Assembly: GCA_045535935.1 (NCBI GenBank)
Contig: JAZSMO010000016.1
Location: 1-64,000, forward strand
DNA: 64,000 nucleotides
Direction: 5' to 3'
Source of the DNA: SVFI01 sp045535935
Lineage (GTDB): Bacteria > Bacillota > Clostridia > Lachnospirales > Lachnospiraceae
Positions 8,223 to 16,559 of this stretch are shown here, piece by piece. The number at the start of each line of letters is the position of its first letter. Position 1 is the stretch's first letter. The notes under the pieces were generated by a model. That model was not told the DNA's origin, searched no databases, and saw nothing but the letters and a program-made list of their open reading frames with translations. A program made the translations under genes and the position numbers.

Positions 8223-9096
8223 AAAGCTTACGATAAAGCGTATTGTGATCTTTTATCTCCTTGCACTTTTGCCGCTTGCGATTGTGACGCCTGTTTTATG
8301 TCTGTATTATGATGAGATGGTTTATGTTTCAAAGAAAGAAAATGTTGCAGCGGTAGTATATGCTCTTGGAGCCTTCGGAATGTTTGCGCCGACAATTGCC
8401 AATCTTTTGACCAGGTGGATTACAAAGGAGGGCATGGAAAACTCGTATTTGGCTTTAAACTTGCGCGGGAATGGGAGATATTATCTGGCATCGGTCGGGG
8501 TAAAATTACTCGAGGCCGTGATCGGATTGTTTCTTGTGTGGAAATTTTTCTTCGGGGACATACCGCTTGCAAAGATGTTCCCGGGGGAAGATATGAGTAC
8601 CAAACTTGCAGGGTTTGTATTACAAGTTGCATTTACGATTATTGTTTTCTTCCCGGCGTTTGGTGAAGAGTGGGGCTGGAGAGGGTATCTCGGCCCGAAA
8701 TTGCAGCAAGTGATGAGTAAGCCGGCGGCAATTCTTGTCGGAGGTATTCTCTGGGGACTTTGGCATGCGCCTCTTACGATAGCAGGCCACAATTTCGGGG
8801 TGGATTATCCGTTTTATCCGTGGCTTGGAATCGGAGCGATGTGTCTGATGTGTACGGCCATGAATGCATTTTTAACCTTGCTGACGGAACGGACGAAATC
8901 CATTTATCCGGCGGCATTTGCCCACATGATTAATAACAATTGCTCGGTTATGGTTTTGATAGCACTCTTTTCGACAGAAGAGATGTTTAACAAGATGCAG
9001 GAGATGCAGTCTATAAAAATTTTTGCGACGTTTATACCTGTATATTTAGTAGTAGGAATTGTAAGTTTTGTGTTTTATATGCGAAAAGAGAAATAA
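8212..9096 (+). CDS. CPBP family intramembrane metalloprotease (CAAX protease-like)
   Basis: A 294-residue multi-spanning protein with the two ABI/CPBP motifs: EEWGWRGYL (Glu-Glu-x3-Arg, near residue 150) and later LWGLWHAPL with the metal-binding His, plus AHMINNN near residue 242. Members cleave prenylated or other membrane peptides, and in bacteria are often linked to bacteriocin self-immunity or envelope stress. Here it closes the YtrA-type ABC operon, which supports an envelope-defence role. There are about eight predicted membrane helices. Confidence 0.88.
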   Translation: MDSKKLTIKRIVIFYLLALLPLAIVTPVLCLYYDEMVYVSKKENVAAVVYALGAFGMFAPTIANLLTRWITKEGMENSYLALNLRGNGRYYLASVGVKLLEAVIGLFLVWKFFFGDIPLAKMFPGEDMSTKLAGFVLQVAFTIIVFFPAFGEEWGWRGYLGPKLQQVMSKPAAILVGGILWGLWHAPLTIAGHNFGVDYPFYPWLGIGAMCLMCTAMNAFLTLLTERTKSIYPAAFAHMINNNCSVMVLIALFSTEEMFNKMQEMQSIKIFATFIPVYLVVGIVSFVFYMRKEK

Positions 9097-9115
9097 TTAT
9101 ATATGAAGGGCGTTG

Positions 9116-9184
9116 CAAAACGTCGGCACTTAAAGAGGGACTACTGATTGCAGTAGTCCCGATTTTAGTGTCCGTTACGTTTTG
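9116..9184. repeat. Long imperfect hairpin between convergent genes
   Basis: Nested pairing: CAAAACGT (9116-9123) with ACGTTTTG (9177-9184), CGG (9124-9126) with CCG (9172-9174), CACT (9127-9130) with AGTG (9167-9170), and a perfect core GGGACTACT (9137-9145) with AGTAGTCCC (9152-9160). About 27 base pairs in 69 bases. There is no clear T-run on either strand, so it may be a bidirectional terminator, a repeat element or a structured RNA. The rest of 9097-9225 shows no gene. Confidence 0.65.
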
Positions 9185-9225
9185 GGTCGAGCGAAAGCGT
9201 CCCTGAATAAATAATTATTTCTCGT

Positions 9226-9660
9226 TTATTTCGTTCCCGTACTTCCGATTCCGCCGCGGTTGCTTCCCTCTAACTGAGAAACCTGTTCAAACACAAGTTT
9301 TGGCTGATTTTCCATGATGCGGAACTGGCAGATGCGGTCGTTTTTGTGAATGACGGTATCGCGCAGTGCGTAAACAGGCATATACCACCAGTCGTCCGGT
9401 CCGCAGTAAGAGCAGTCGATGATGCCGCAGTGATTGGTCTGAATGATACCAAAGTTCTTATATGTAGAACTGCGTGGTACGACATGGGCTTCGTAACCTT
9501 CCGGTAACTGCATGGCTACACCGAGATGAATGAGTTTGAATTCGCCTGCTTTTAATTCTACATCCATAGCACTTCGAAGGTCGATCCAATCGGATTTGCC
9601 ATCTATGTAAGTTAATTTTTCAATAGTTTCATCTAAATACTGAATACGAATCTGTTCCAT
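9226..9660 (-). CDS. dut: dUTP diphosphatase
   Basis: A 144-residue trimeric-type dUTPase that hydrolyses dUTP to dUMP and pyrophosphate in the cytoplasm, keeping uracil out of DNA. Visible family motifs in order: IDLRSA (motif 1), PRSSTYKNFG (motif 2), GIIDCSYCGPDD (motif 3, a Firmicute variant with Cys in place of the usual DYRG), RICQFRI (motif 4) and the C-terminal P-loop-like RGGIGSTG (motif 5). AAGGAG lies seven bases upstream of the ATG. It is single and convergent with the ABC operon, and diverges from the SpoVAF-like gene. Confidence 0.92.
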   Translation of the reverse strand: MEQIRIQYLDETIEKLTYIDGKSDWIDLRSAMDVELKAGEFKLIHLGVAMQLPEGYEAHVVPRSSTYKNFGIIQTNHCGIIDCSYCGPDDWWYMPVYALRDTVIHKNDRICQFRIMENQPKLVFEQVSQLEGSNRGGIGSTGTK

Positions 9661-9781
9661 GGTAATTCTCCTTGTGTTTTGGTTTGTATTAGAAAGGATA
9701 ATAATCAGTTTCTAACCATCCCAAGTATACCACAAGAAGTGTTCCGACACTAGCATTATCTTTCATCTCCGGCAAAACGAC

Positions 9782-9810
9782 GCATAAAAAATCCCACATT
9801 TGACAAACTA
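9782..9810 (+). promoter_or_regulatory. Candidate forespore (sigma-G type) promoter
   Basis: GCATA at 9782-9786, 17-base spacer and CAAACTA at 9804-9810, close to the sigma-G pattern (GMATR, about 18 bases, CATNMTA). It precedes a germination-protein gene, which is usually forespore-expressed. The call rests on motif reading only. Nearby, AGTGT-TCCG-ACACT (9738-9751) is a short inverted repeat in the shared regulatory gap with dut. Confidence 0.45.
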
Positions 9811-9858
9811 ATCCATAACATAATGAAGCAAAAGGATATGGAGGCGGAGAGAACAGGT

Positions 9859-11283
9859 ATGGAACCGATTATTTTAGAAAGCAGAATCAGCAAGGATATC
9901 AAGGAAAATAGAAAATATTTTCATGAAAAACTGAATGTGGATGTCAATTTTGATATGTTATATCGGGATCTTCTCATCGGAGGGAAAGATTCGGTTATCT
10001 ATTTCATTGACGGATTTTGCAAAGATGAGCTTATGATGAAAATGCTGCAGTATTTCATCGGTCTGACGGCAGATCAAATGCCGACGGATGCAGCAGGAAT
10101 GCTGAAAGAAAATATGCCATATGTCGAAGTGGATATGGAAGATCGCAAGGATAAAATCGTGACGGCGATTCTTTCCGGACAACTGGCACTGTTTATTGAC
10201 GGTTTTGACAAATGTATTCTGATTGATTCCAGAACCTACCCGGTCAGAAGTGTGTCGGAACCGGACAAAGACAAGGCACTCCGCGGCTCCAAAGACGGCT
10301 TTGTGGAGACAATTATATTCAATACGGCATTGATACGCCGCAGAATCAGAGATGCGGACTTGTGTGTGGAAATGTTGCAGGCAGGAAAAGCCTCCAAGAC
10401 CGATATTGCGCTTTTATATATGGGAAAACGGGTGAATGAAAATTTTCTGATGGAGATTAAGAGCCGTATCAAAGGGATGAAGGTGGATGCACTCACGTTA
10501 AATCAGGAGTCGTTGGCAGAATGTTTGTATGACAGAAGATGGCTGAATCCGTTTCCGAAGTTCCGGTTTACCGAACGTCCTGATACCTCGGCAGCACAGA
10601 TTTTGGAGGGTAATATTGTGATTCTGGTGGACAATGCACCGCAGGCCATGATTCTGCCCACATCCCTTTTTGATATTACGGAGGAAGCGGATGATTACTA
10701 TTTCCCGCCGATTACAGGGACGTATCTGCGCTTTGCAAAATTTGTGATACTTGTTTTTTCTTATTTTGTGACACCGTTATATCTGCTTTTGTCCAATAAT
10801 CCGCAGTGGATACCGGAAAGCTTTGCATTTATTCAGATGAAAGATCCATTCAATATACCGATTTTCTGGCAGTTTATTATTCTGGAGGTGGCACTGGACG
10901 GTCTGAGGTTAGCAGCAGTTAATACGCCGAATATGCTCAGCACACCTCTCAGCATTATGGCTGCACTGATTCTTGGTGACTTTTCTGTCAGCAGCGGGTG
11001 GTTTAATGCCGAGGTTATGCTTTACATGGCATTTGTAGCATTAGCTAACTATACACAAACGAATTATGAACTGGCCTACGCTGTTAAGTTCATGAGAATA
11101 CTCAATCTTGTTCTCACGAGTCTTTTCGGTATTTACGGATTTATTGCGGGAATCGGTATTTTGATTTTGTCGTTGATCAACAATAAGATGATTTCCGGAA
11201 GAGGATATCTGTATCCGCTGATACCATTCCATTACAAAGAACTGAAAAAGCGCCTGGTGCGAAGACATATAAGAAATGTATAA
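9859..11283 (+). CDS. spoVAF: Spore germination protein, SpoVAF/GerA family
   Basis: A ~474-residue GerA-family A-type protein. The N-terminal soluble half has RDLLIGGKDSV and the GSKDGFVETI signature; the C-terminal half has about five membrane helices. The segment SGWFNAEVMLYMAFVALAN and the following NYELAYAVKFMRI resemble SpoVAF more than GerAA proteins of three-gene receptors, and no B or C subunit genes follow. SpoVAF sits in the inner spore membrane and aids germination. I prefer ATG 9859, with GGCGGAG nine to ten bases upstream, because the candidate promoter would start transcription near 9817, leaving no ribosome site for ATG 9823; ATG 9838 is also possible. No spoVAA-AE genes are nearby. 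Confidence 0.85.
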   Translation: MEPIILESRISKDIKENRKYFHEKLNVDVNFDMLYRDLLIGGKDSVIYFIDGFCKDELMMKMLQYFIGLTADQMPTDAAGMLKENMPYVEVDMEDRKDKIVTAILSGQLALFIDGFDKCILIDSRTYPVRSVSEPDKDKALRGSKDGFVETIIFNTALIRRRIRDADLCVEMLQAGKASKTDIALLYMGKRVNENFLMEIKSRIKGMKVDALTLNQESLAECLYDRRWLNPFPKFRFTERPDTSAAQILEGNIVILVDNAPQAMILPTSLFDITEEADDYYFPPITGTYLRFAKFVILVFSYFVTPLYLLLSNNPQWIPESFAFIQMKDPFNIPIFWQFIILEVALDGLRLAAVNTPNMLSTPLSIMAALILGDFSVSSGWFNAEVMLYMAFVALANYTQTNYELAYAVKFMRILNLVLTSLFGIYGFIAGIGILILSLINNKMISGRGYLYPLIPFHYKELKKRLVRRHIRNV

Positions 11284-11291
11284 ATCATATG

Positions 11292-11339
11292 CCGGAATTG
11301 CAGAAATATGCATAAGAATAAGCTGCAATTCCGGTTTTT
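11292..11339 (+). terminator. Terminator after the spoVAF-like gene
   Basis: Perfect 12-base stem CCGGAATTGCAG (11292-11303) and CTGCAATTCCGG (11323-11334) followed by five T. It separates the germination gene from the cotJ operon. Confidence 0.85.
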
Positions 11340-11373
11340 GCGTTTTTCACAGTGTCAATCCGACAGAAAGCTA

Positions 11374-11381
11374 CATACTAT
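11374..11381 (+). promoter_or_regulatory. Candidate sporulation sigma (-10) element of the cotJ operon
   Basis: CATACTAT resembles the -10 element of mother-cell sigma-E promoters (CATACAAT); a weak -35-like GTCAAT lies about 14 bases upstream. cotJ is sigma-E dependent in Bacillus subtilis, which makes the site plausible but not proven. Confidence 0.35.
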
Positions 11382-11409
11382 GATAGTAAAAAGACAGGAG
11401 AATTATCGT

Positions 11410-11583
11410 ATGAAAAATTATTACGAACAGTATCATCAGATGAATGATTTTCCGGTAGCTATGGCGTATGTGCCATGGCAGAAGCTTGATAAGATATACG
11501 AAAATCTGGAAGAGGCTTTCTGCGAAGGAACCATCTTCCCGGAACTGAATAAGCCGTTTAAAGGAAGGAGATGTGTAAAATGA
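11410..11583 (+). CDS. cotJA: Spore coat-associated protein CotJA
   Basis: A 57-residue protein rich in aromatic residues with MAYVPWQ followed by YENLEEAFCEGTIFPELNKPF, the hallmark of CotJA. It begins the conserved cotJABC cluster of spore coat polypeptides, assembled in the mother cell. AGGAG sits nine bases before ATG 11410. The same frame is open from 11308, but that part overlaps the promoter region and is not coding. Its TGA overlaps the cotJB start (ATGA). Confidence 0.92.
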   Translation: MKNYYEQYHQMNDFPVAMAYVPWQKLDKIYENLEEAFCEGTIFPELNKPFKGRRCVK

Positions 11584-11855
11584 TGAGAGATCATGATATG
11601 TCCAAAGCATCGTTACTTCGTGAAATCTGTAAGGTTGATTTTGCGGTGGTTGAAATGACTTTGTACCTTGACACGCATCCGCATGAACACGAAGCGATTG
11701 CTTATCTGAATCACTATGTGAAACTGAAAAACCAGCTGGAAAAAGAATACAGTCGTAAATATGAACCGATGTCAATTTCCTGTGCGGATGACAGCGACGA
11801 TAATAAGTGGTTATGGGCACTTGCACCGATGCCTTGGGAAGGAGGATGCAGATAA
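11580..11855 (+). CDS. cotJB: Spore coat protein CotJB
   Basis: A 91-residue CotJB family protein. The conserved layout is an N-terminal helix (SKASLLREICKVDFAVVEMTLYLDTHP) and a C-terminal WLWALAPMPWEGGC tail. GGAAGGAG lies nine bases upstream of ATG 11580, which overlaps the cotJA stop; the codon at 11571 is too close to that site. CotJB is a small coat component, needed with CotJA and CotJC for normal coat composition. Confidence 0.92.
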   Translation: MMRDHDMSKASLLREICKVDFAVVEMTLYLDTHPHEHEAIAYLNHYVKLKNQLEKEYSRKYEPMSISCADDSDDNKWLWALAPMPWEGGCR

Positions 11856-12481
11856 TGTGGAGTTATGAGAGAAGATTACAGTATCCGGTAAATATTAAAG
11901 AGACCAATGCAAAAACTGCACAGATCATTATCAGTCAGTATGGCGGACCGGATGGTGAGCTTGCAGCGTCCATGCGATATCTTTCGCAGAGATATTCCAT
12001 TCCTTACAATGAAGTGGCAGGACTTTTAACCGATATCGGAACAGAAGAACTGGCGCATTTTGAACTGATAGGTGCAATCGTTCATCAGTTGACAAGAGAT
12101 CTTTCTATGGAGGAAATCGAAAAGTCCGGATTTGCACCGTATTATGTGGATCATACGTTGGCACTTTGGCCGCAGGCGGCCGGAGGCATTCCGTTCAATG
12201 CATGTGAATTCCAGTCCAAAGGGGATCCGATTACCGATTTGATGGAGGATATGGCGGCTGAGCAGAAGGCAAGAACTACTTATGACAATATTCTTCGAAT
12301 GGTAAAAGACCCGGATGTATGTGACGTTATTAAATTCCTTCGTGCAAGAGAAGTGGTGCACTTCCAGAGATTCGGTGAAGCACTCAGAAGAGTCCAGGAT
12401 AAGCTCAATGAAAAGAATTTCTATGCGTTTAACCCTGCATTTGATACCTGTAATGTAAAAGAAATGAAAGACAACTGCTAA
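11855..12481 (+). CDS. cotJC: Spore coat manganese catalase-like protein CotJC
   Basis: A 208-residue ferritin-like protein of the manganese catalase family. Metal ligands are expected in TEELAHFELIGAIVHQL and in the later AEQKAR and REVVHFQRFGEAL helices, which carry the paired Glu and His. It is thought to detoxify hydrogen peroxide in the spore coat. ATG 11855 overlaps the cotJB stop (TAATG), with GGAAGGAGG upstream; the open frame before it lies inside cotJB. It is the last gene of the operon. Confidence 0.93.
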   Translation: MWSYERRLQYPVNIKETNAKTAQIIISQYGGPDGELAASMRYLSQRYSIPYNEVAGLLTDIGTEELAHFELIGAIVHQLTRDLSMEEIEKSGFAPYYVDHTLALWPQAAGGIPFNACEFQSKGDPITDLMEDMAAEQKARTTYDNILRMVKDPDVCDVIKFLRAREVVHFQRFGEALRRVQDKLNEKNFYAFNPAFDTCNVKEMKDNC

Positions 12482-12522
12482 AATCCGTGCCCGGGGCCCG
12501 GCACTTGATATAGATGCAAAGC

Positions 12523-12555
12523 GGCGTGTTTCCATATCGGGAATGCGCCGGTTTT
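12523..12555 (+). terminator. Terminator after cotJC
   Basis: Eleven-pair stem with some G-T pairs: GGCGTGTTTCC (12523-12533) and GGGAATGCGCC (12539-12549), loop ATATC, then GGTTTT. A short GC-rich hairpin (GTGCC...GGCAC, 12487-12504) lies just upstream. Confidence 0.6.
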
Positions 12556-12689
12556 GCAGAATTGGTTCATTTTGCGACAGAATTGGTCGCTTCGGCGTGT
12601 TGCTATTCAAAAATTTTCGTGATAAACTATGTATATAAACAAGAACAATCCTGTTTTTTGGGAAATATGGGTATAGGGAGTGTGAAATT

Positions 12690-13412
12690 ATGAAATGTTT
12701 AATTTGTGGAAGTGACTCTTCAAGTGAAGTTTGTAACAAGTGTATCCGACTTGAGAAGATTATTTATCAAAAAGAATGGGTTTCAAAAGAAGGTGGACTC
12801 ATTAAGAAAAGTGAAGATTTCCGTGTGGCGATTTCTAACCTTCGTATCAGCGGACGTGTATCTATTTCGGACAATCCAAAAGGAACTAACGCACGTCTCG
12901 ATAACTTCTCTCATTATCTGATGAACGTAAGAGAATGTTCACAGGTTACATACGGCGGAAAGAAGACGCTGATGGTTACAGTAGAAAATAAAGGAGAAGG
13001 TGCATACACAAGATATTGCTTCCTCCCTGGATTTGATGAGGGTGACCAGTTCGTTAATGCAATCTTTGATGCTAAGACAAAGGCTGCTTCTCTTACAGAG
13101 CGTATTCGTCAGAGCAGTGGTATGTCAAGTACACCGGTAGAGGTGACACAGACAGTTGCAAGTTCTGACTTCCACCTCAGTGCAGCAGCACAGGCATCTG
13201 CAGCAGCAGCTCCGAGACCGGCAGCACCGGCACCGGCGCCTACACCTGCAGCAGCTCCTGCAAGTTCTGATACAGTAGCACTTGCGGGTATTGCGACAGA
13301 TATCTCTGAATTTGAAACAAAGATCAAGAAACTTAAAGTATTACGTGATAACGGAATCTTAAGTGAAGAAGAGTACGAGGCAGAAAAGAAGAAATTAGTA
13401 AGCATTTTCTAA
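12690..13412 (+). CDS. Zinc-ribbon protein with Ala/Pro linker and SHOCT domain
   Basis: A 240-residue protein built of three parts: an N-terminal zinc ribbon (CLICG...CNKC, residues 3-18), a beta-rich central domain (residues 30-135, with GRVSISDN and TYGGKKTLMVTV), and a low-complexity linker of Ala and Pro (about 168-195) leading to a C-terminal SHOCT motif (KLKVLRDNGILSEEEYEAEKKKLV). SHOCT helices usually mediate oligomerisation. No enzyme motif is seen; the function is unknown. It lies alone between terminators. Confidence 0.75.
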   Translation: MKCLICGSDSSSEVCNKCIRLEKIIYQKEWVSKEGGLIKKSEDFRVAISNLRISGRVSISDNPKGTNARLDNFSHYLMNVRECSQVTYGGKKTLMVTVENKGEGAYTRYCFLPGFDEGDQFVNAIFDAKTKAASLTERIRQSSGMSSTPVEVTQTVASSDFHLSAAAQASAAAAPRPAAPAPAPTPAAAPASSDTVALAGIATDISEFETKIKKLKVLRDNGILSEEEYEAEKKKLVSIF

Positions 13413-13436
13413 TCGTATTTGTAAATGAAATAGGTA

Positions 13437-13469
13437 GGGCTGTTCAGTGTTCTGAACAGCCCTTTTTTT
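13437..13469 (+). terminator. Strong terminator after the SHOCT gene
   Basis: Perfect 11-base stem GGGCTGTTCAG (13437-13447) and CTGAACAGCCC (13452-13462), four-base loop, then seven T. Confidence 0.95.
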
Positions 13470-13572
13470 GTCCTTTTGTGCAAGTGTGAAAAAGCAAATA
13501 TAACTTGCTTTCCACCTCTTTTTATGTCAAAATGTAATGTGGTGTGACTAACGATAATTATGGAGGATTGAG

Positions 13573-15066
13573 ATGCGAGGAATTGATACAGAGGTTCGCA
13601 AAGTACGTAAAAGAGTATTTAAAGAGGTAGCAAATCTGGCATACCATTCAGAAAATCTGATCGACGACATGGAAGCACTTCCATATAAGATTGTGGATAA
13701 TGAAGATACAGAATATTGGGAAAGTTTTTATAGAGAAAGAGCGGTAGTCAGAGAACGGATTCGACTGGCCATGGGCATGTCGCTTCGTCCGGAGGATGCA
13801 CCGGTTCACGTGTCTCAGGGTGTGGAGGAGAGTAATATTGCCGAGAAATATTATGAACCGCCTCTGATGCAGGTCATTCCGTCGGCGTGTAACTCCTGCC
13901 CGGTGAATCAATATGAAGTGACGAATAAGTGTCGCGGTTGTCTGGCGCACCCGTGTCGCGAGGTTTGTCCGCGCGGAGCGATCACGATGAAAAACGGTCG
14001 TTCCTATATTGATCAGGATAAATGTATCAAATGCGGTAAATGTAAATCGGTTTGTCCGTATGATGCGATTTCGCATCAGGCCCGTCCGTGTGCGGCCGCA
14101 TGCGGTGTGAATGCCATTGAAAGTGATGAGAGAGGAAGAGCAAAGATCAACAATGACCTTTGTGTTTCCTGCGGACAATGTATGGTAAGCTGTCCGTTTG
14201 GCGCCATAGCGGATAAATCCCAGATTTTCCAGCTGATCCGTGCGATGCAGTCGGGGAAAAAGATTATTGCCCAGGTGGCTCCAGCCTTTGTCGGACAATT
14301 CGGCAAAGACGTGACGCCGGATAAATTTAAGACAGCATTGAAACAGCTTGGCTTTGCAGAGGTGTATGAGACTGCCATAGGCGCCGATCTCGGTGCACTT
14401 GCAGAGGCAGAGCACTATGTAAAGGAAGTTGCTACGGGAGAGGTTCCGTTCCTTTTGACAAGCTGCTGTCCGTCATGGTCTGTGCTTGCAAAGAAATTCT
14501 TCCCGGAGACGATTGATAATATTTCCAATGCACTGACACCGATGGTGGCTACGGCTCGAATTATTAAAGAACAACATCCGGATGCCAGCGTGGTGTTCAT
14601 CGGACCATGTGCATCCAAAAAACTGGAGGCATCGCGCAGAACCGTGCGTTCTGATGTGGATTTTGTTATTACCTTTGAAGAACTTACGGGTATGTTTGAA
14701 GCCAAAGGCATTCTTTTGGAAGAAATCGAAGCGATGGATAAGATGGAAGACGCTACCGGAGCAGGCCGTGGATACGGTGTAGCCGGCGGAGTGGCTTCGG
14801 CGATTGAGGATGTCATCAGGGAAAATTATCCGGATGTCGAGGTAAATATCGAACATGCGGAGAGCCTGGCAGAATGTAAGAAGATGCTGATGCTTGCCAA
14901 GATGGGCAAGAAAAACGGCTGTCTCATAGAGGGTATGGCTTGCCCGGGCGGTTGTGTGGCCGGAGCCGGAACCAACATTGCTGTGGCACAGGCGACCAAA
15001 GAAGTCAATAACTTTAAAGCAAATTCGGAGCAGCAGCTTCCGAAGATGGAGGGACATAATGAGTAA
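13573..15066 (+). CDS. [FeFe]-hydrogenase, monomeric, group B-like
   Basis: A 497-residue iron hydrogenase that reduces protons with electrons from ferredoxin during fermentation. The N-terminal half has a Cys-rich stretch (CNSCPVN...CRGCLAHPC) and two 4Fe-4S motifs (CIKCGKCKSVCP and CVSCGQCMVSCP). The H-cluster motifs are TSCCPSW near residue 296, GPCASKK near 344 and GMACPGGC near 455. The GPC and EGMACPGGC forms, and the length below 500, suit the group B monomeric enzymes of clostridia rather than the larger group A type. No accessory subunits adjoin it, and its stop overlaps the gltX start by eight bases. Confidence 0.9.
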   Translation: MRGIDTEVRKVRKRVFKEVANLAYHSENLIDDMEALPYKIVDNEDTEYWESFYRERAVVRERIRLAMGMSLRPEDAPVHVSQGVEESNIAEKYYEPPLMQVIPSACNSCPVNQYEVTNKCRGCLAHPCREVCPRGAITMKNGRSYIDQDKCIKCGKCKSVCPYDAISHQARPCAAACGVNAIESDERGRAKINNDLCVSCGQCMVSCPFGAIADKSQIFQLIRAMQSGKKIIAQVAPAFVGQFGKDVTPDKFKTALKQLGFAEVYETAIGADLGALAEAEHYVKEVATGEVPFLLTSCCPSWSVLAKKFFPETIDNISNALTPMVATARIIKEQHPDASVVFIGPCASKKLEASRRTVRSDVDFVITFEELTGMFEAKGILLEEIEAMDKMEDATGAGRGYGVAGGVASAIEDVIRENYPDVEVNIEHAESLAECKKMLMLAKMGKKNGCLIEGMACPGGCVAGAGTNIAVAQATKEVNNFKANSEQQLPKMEGHNE

Positions 15067-16534
15067 GACAAGAACAAGATTTGCACCGAGTCCGACCGGA
15101 CGTATGCACGTAGGTAATCTGCGTACCGCACTTTATGCATATTTAATTACAAAACATGAAGGAGGCGATTTCCTTCTTCGTATTGAAGATACCGATCAGG
15201 AGCGACTGGTGGAAGGCGCGGTGGATATTATTTACCGCACACTTGCAAAAACTGGACTTGTGCACGATGAAGGCCCGGATAAGGACAAAGGATTCGGACC
15301 ATATGTACAGAGTGAAAGACAGGAAAAGGGTATTTATCTGGAATATGCAAAAAAATTGATTGAAAAAGGAGAAGCATATTACTGTTTCTGTGACAAAGAA
15401 AGACTGGACTGCCTACATCAGGTGATTACAACTGCAGGCGGAGAAACAAAAGAGATTAACGTATATGACAAGCATTGTCTTTCTCTTTCCAAGGAGGAAG
15501 TGGAAGAAAAGCTTGCTGCAGGCGTTCCGTATGTCATTCGTCAGAATGTACCGCGAGAGGGAACCACAACATTCCATGATGAACTTTACGGAGATATTTC
15601 CGTGGATAATGCAGAGCTTGATGACATGATTCTGATCAAATCCGACGGATATCCGACCTACAATTTTGCCAATGTAGTGGATGACCATTTAATGGGAATT
15701 ACACATGTGGTCAGAGGAAATGAATATTTATCTTCCTCGCCGAAGTATAACCGCCTTTATGATGCATTCGGATGGGAAGTACCGAAATACGTACATTGTC
15801 CGCTCATTACGGATGAAAATCATCAGAAACTTTCAAAAAGATGCGGACACTCTTCCTACGAAGATCTGGTGGAACAGGGATTTTTGACAGAAGCCATTGT
15901 GAACTTTGTGGCACTTCTCGGTTGGAGCCCGTCAAGCAACCAGGAAATCTTTTCTTTGGATGAGCTGATCGAAGAATTTGATTATCTGCATATGTCAAAA
16001 TCACCGGCGGTATTTGATTATACAAAGCTGAAATGGATGAACGGCGAATATATCAAAAAGATGGACTTTGATGCTTTTTATGAGATGGCGCTTCCGTACA
16101 TCAGGGAAGTGCTCACAAAAGAGATGGATTTTGTGAAAATTGCCGAGATGGTGAAAACAAGAATCGAGGTTTTTCCGGATATCAAAGATCACATTGATTT
16201 CTTTGAACAGCTTCCGGAATATGATCCGGAGATGTATGTGCACAAAAAGATGAAAACATCCAAGGAATCAGCGCTTGAGGTGCTCAAAGAATTACTTCCG
16301 GTTTTCGAAGAGCTGGAGGATTACAGCAATGACTCACTCTATCAGACACTGGTTTCTTATGTGGAGAAGAAAGAGTGCAAAAACGGCTATGCGATGTGGC
16401 CGGTACGTACTGCCGTTTCCGGTAAACAGATGACGCCTGCAGGTGCGACCGAGATTATGGAAGTGCTTGGAAAGGAAGAATCACTTTCACGTATCCGTAA
16501 GGGAATACAGCTGCTTGAAAAAGCGGTTTCTTAG
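15059..16534 (+). CDS. gltX: Glutamyl-tRNA synthetase
   Basis: A 491-residue class I aminoacyl-tRNA synthetase charging tRNA-Glu with glutamate. The HIGH-like signature is PSPTGRMHVGNLRTA (residues 10-24) and the KMSKS-like signature is KLSKR near residue 257; LRIEDTDQER is the family glutamate/ATP pocket. The start ATG 15059 has GGAGGG six bases upstream and overlaps the hydrogenase stop; the frame upstream of it lies inside the hydrogenase. Unusually, its partner in the transcript is a hydrogenase. Confidence 0.95.
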   Translation: MSKTRTRFAPSPTGRMHVGNLRTALYAYLITKHEGGDFLLRIEDTDQERLVEGAVDIIYRTLAKTGLVHDEGPDKDKGFGPYVQSERQEKGIYLEYAKKLIEKGEAYYCFCDKERLDCLHQVITTAGGETKEINVYDKHCLSLSKEEVEEKLAAGVPYVIRQNVPREGTTTFHDELYGDISVDNAELDDMILIKSDGYPTYNFANVVDDHLMGITHVVRGNEYLSSSPKYNRLYDAFGWEVPKYVHCPLITDENHQKLSKRCGHSSYEDLVEQGFLTEAIVNFVALLGWSPSSNQEIFSLDELIEEFDYLHMSKSPAVFDYTKLKWMNGEYIKKMDFDAFYEMALPYIREVLTKEMDFVKIAEMVKTRIEVFPDIKDHIDFFEQLPEYDPEMYVHKKMKTSKESALEVLKELLPVFEELEDYSNDSLYQTLVSYVEKKECKNGYAMWPVRTAVSGKQMTPAGATEIMEVLGKEESLSRIRKGIQLLEKAVS

Positions 16535-16559
16535 TCTGGAAGGACGGAAAGGAAGCACA

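Noticed and set aside
12026..12739. Open frame of 237 codons on the minus strand opposite cotJC
   Set aside because: It runs antisense to a clear cotJC, has no ribosome site or family motifs, and crosses the terminator region.
13648..14415. 255-codon minus-strand frame opposite the hydrogenase
   Set aside because: Shadow frame; the plus strand has intact iron-sulfur motifs across the same span.
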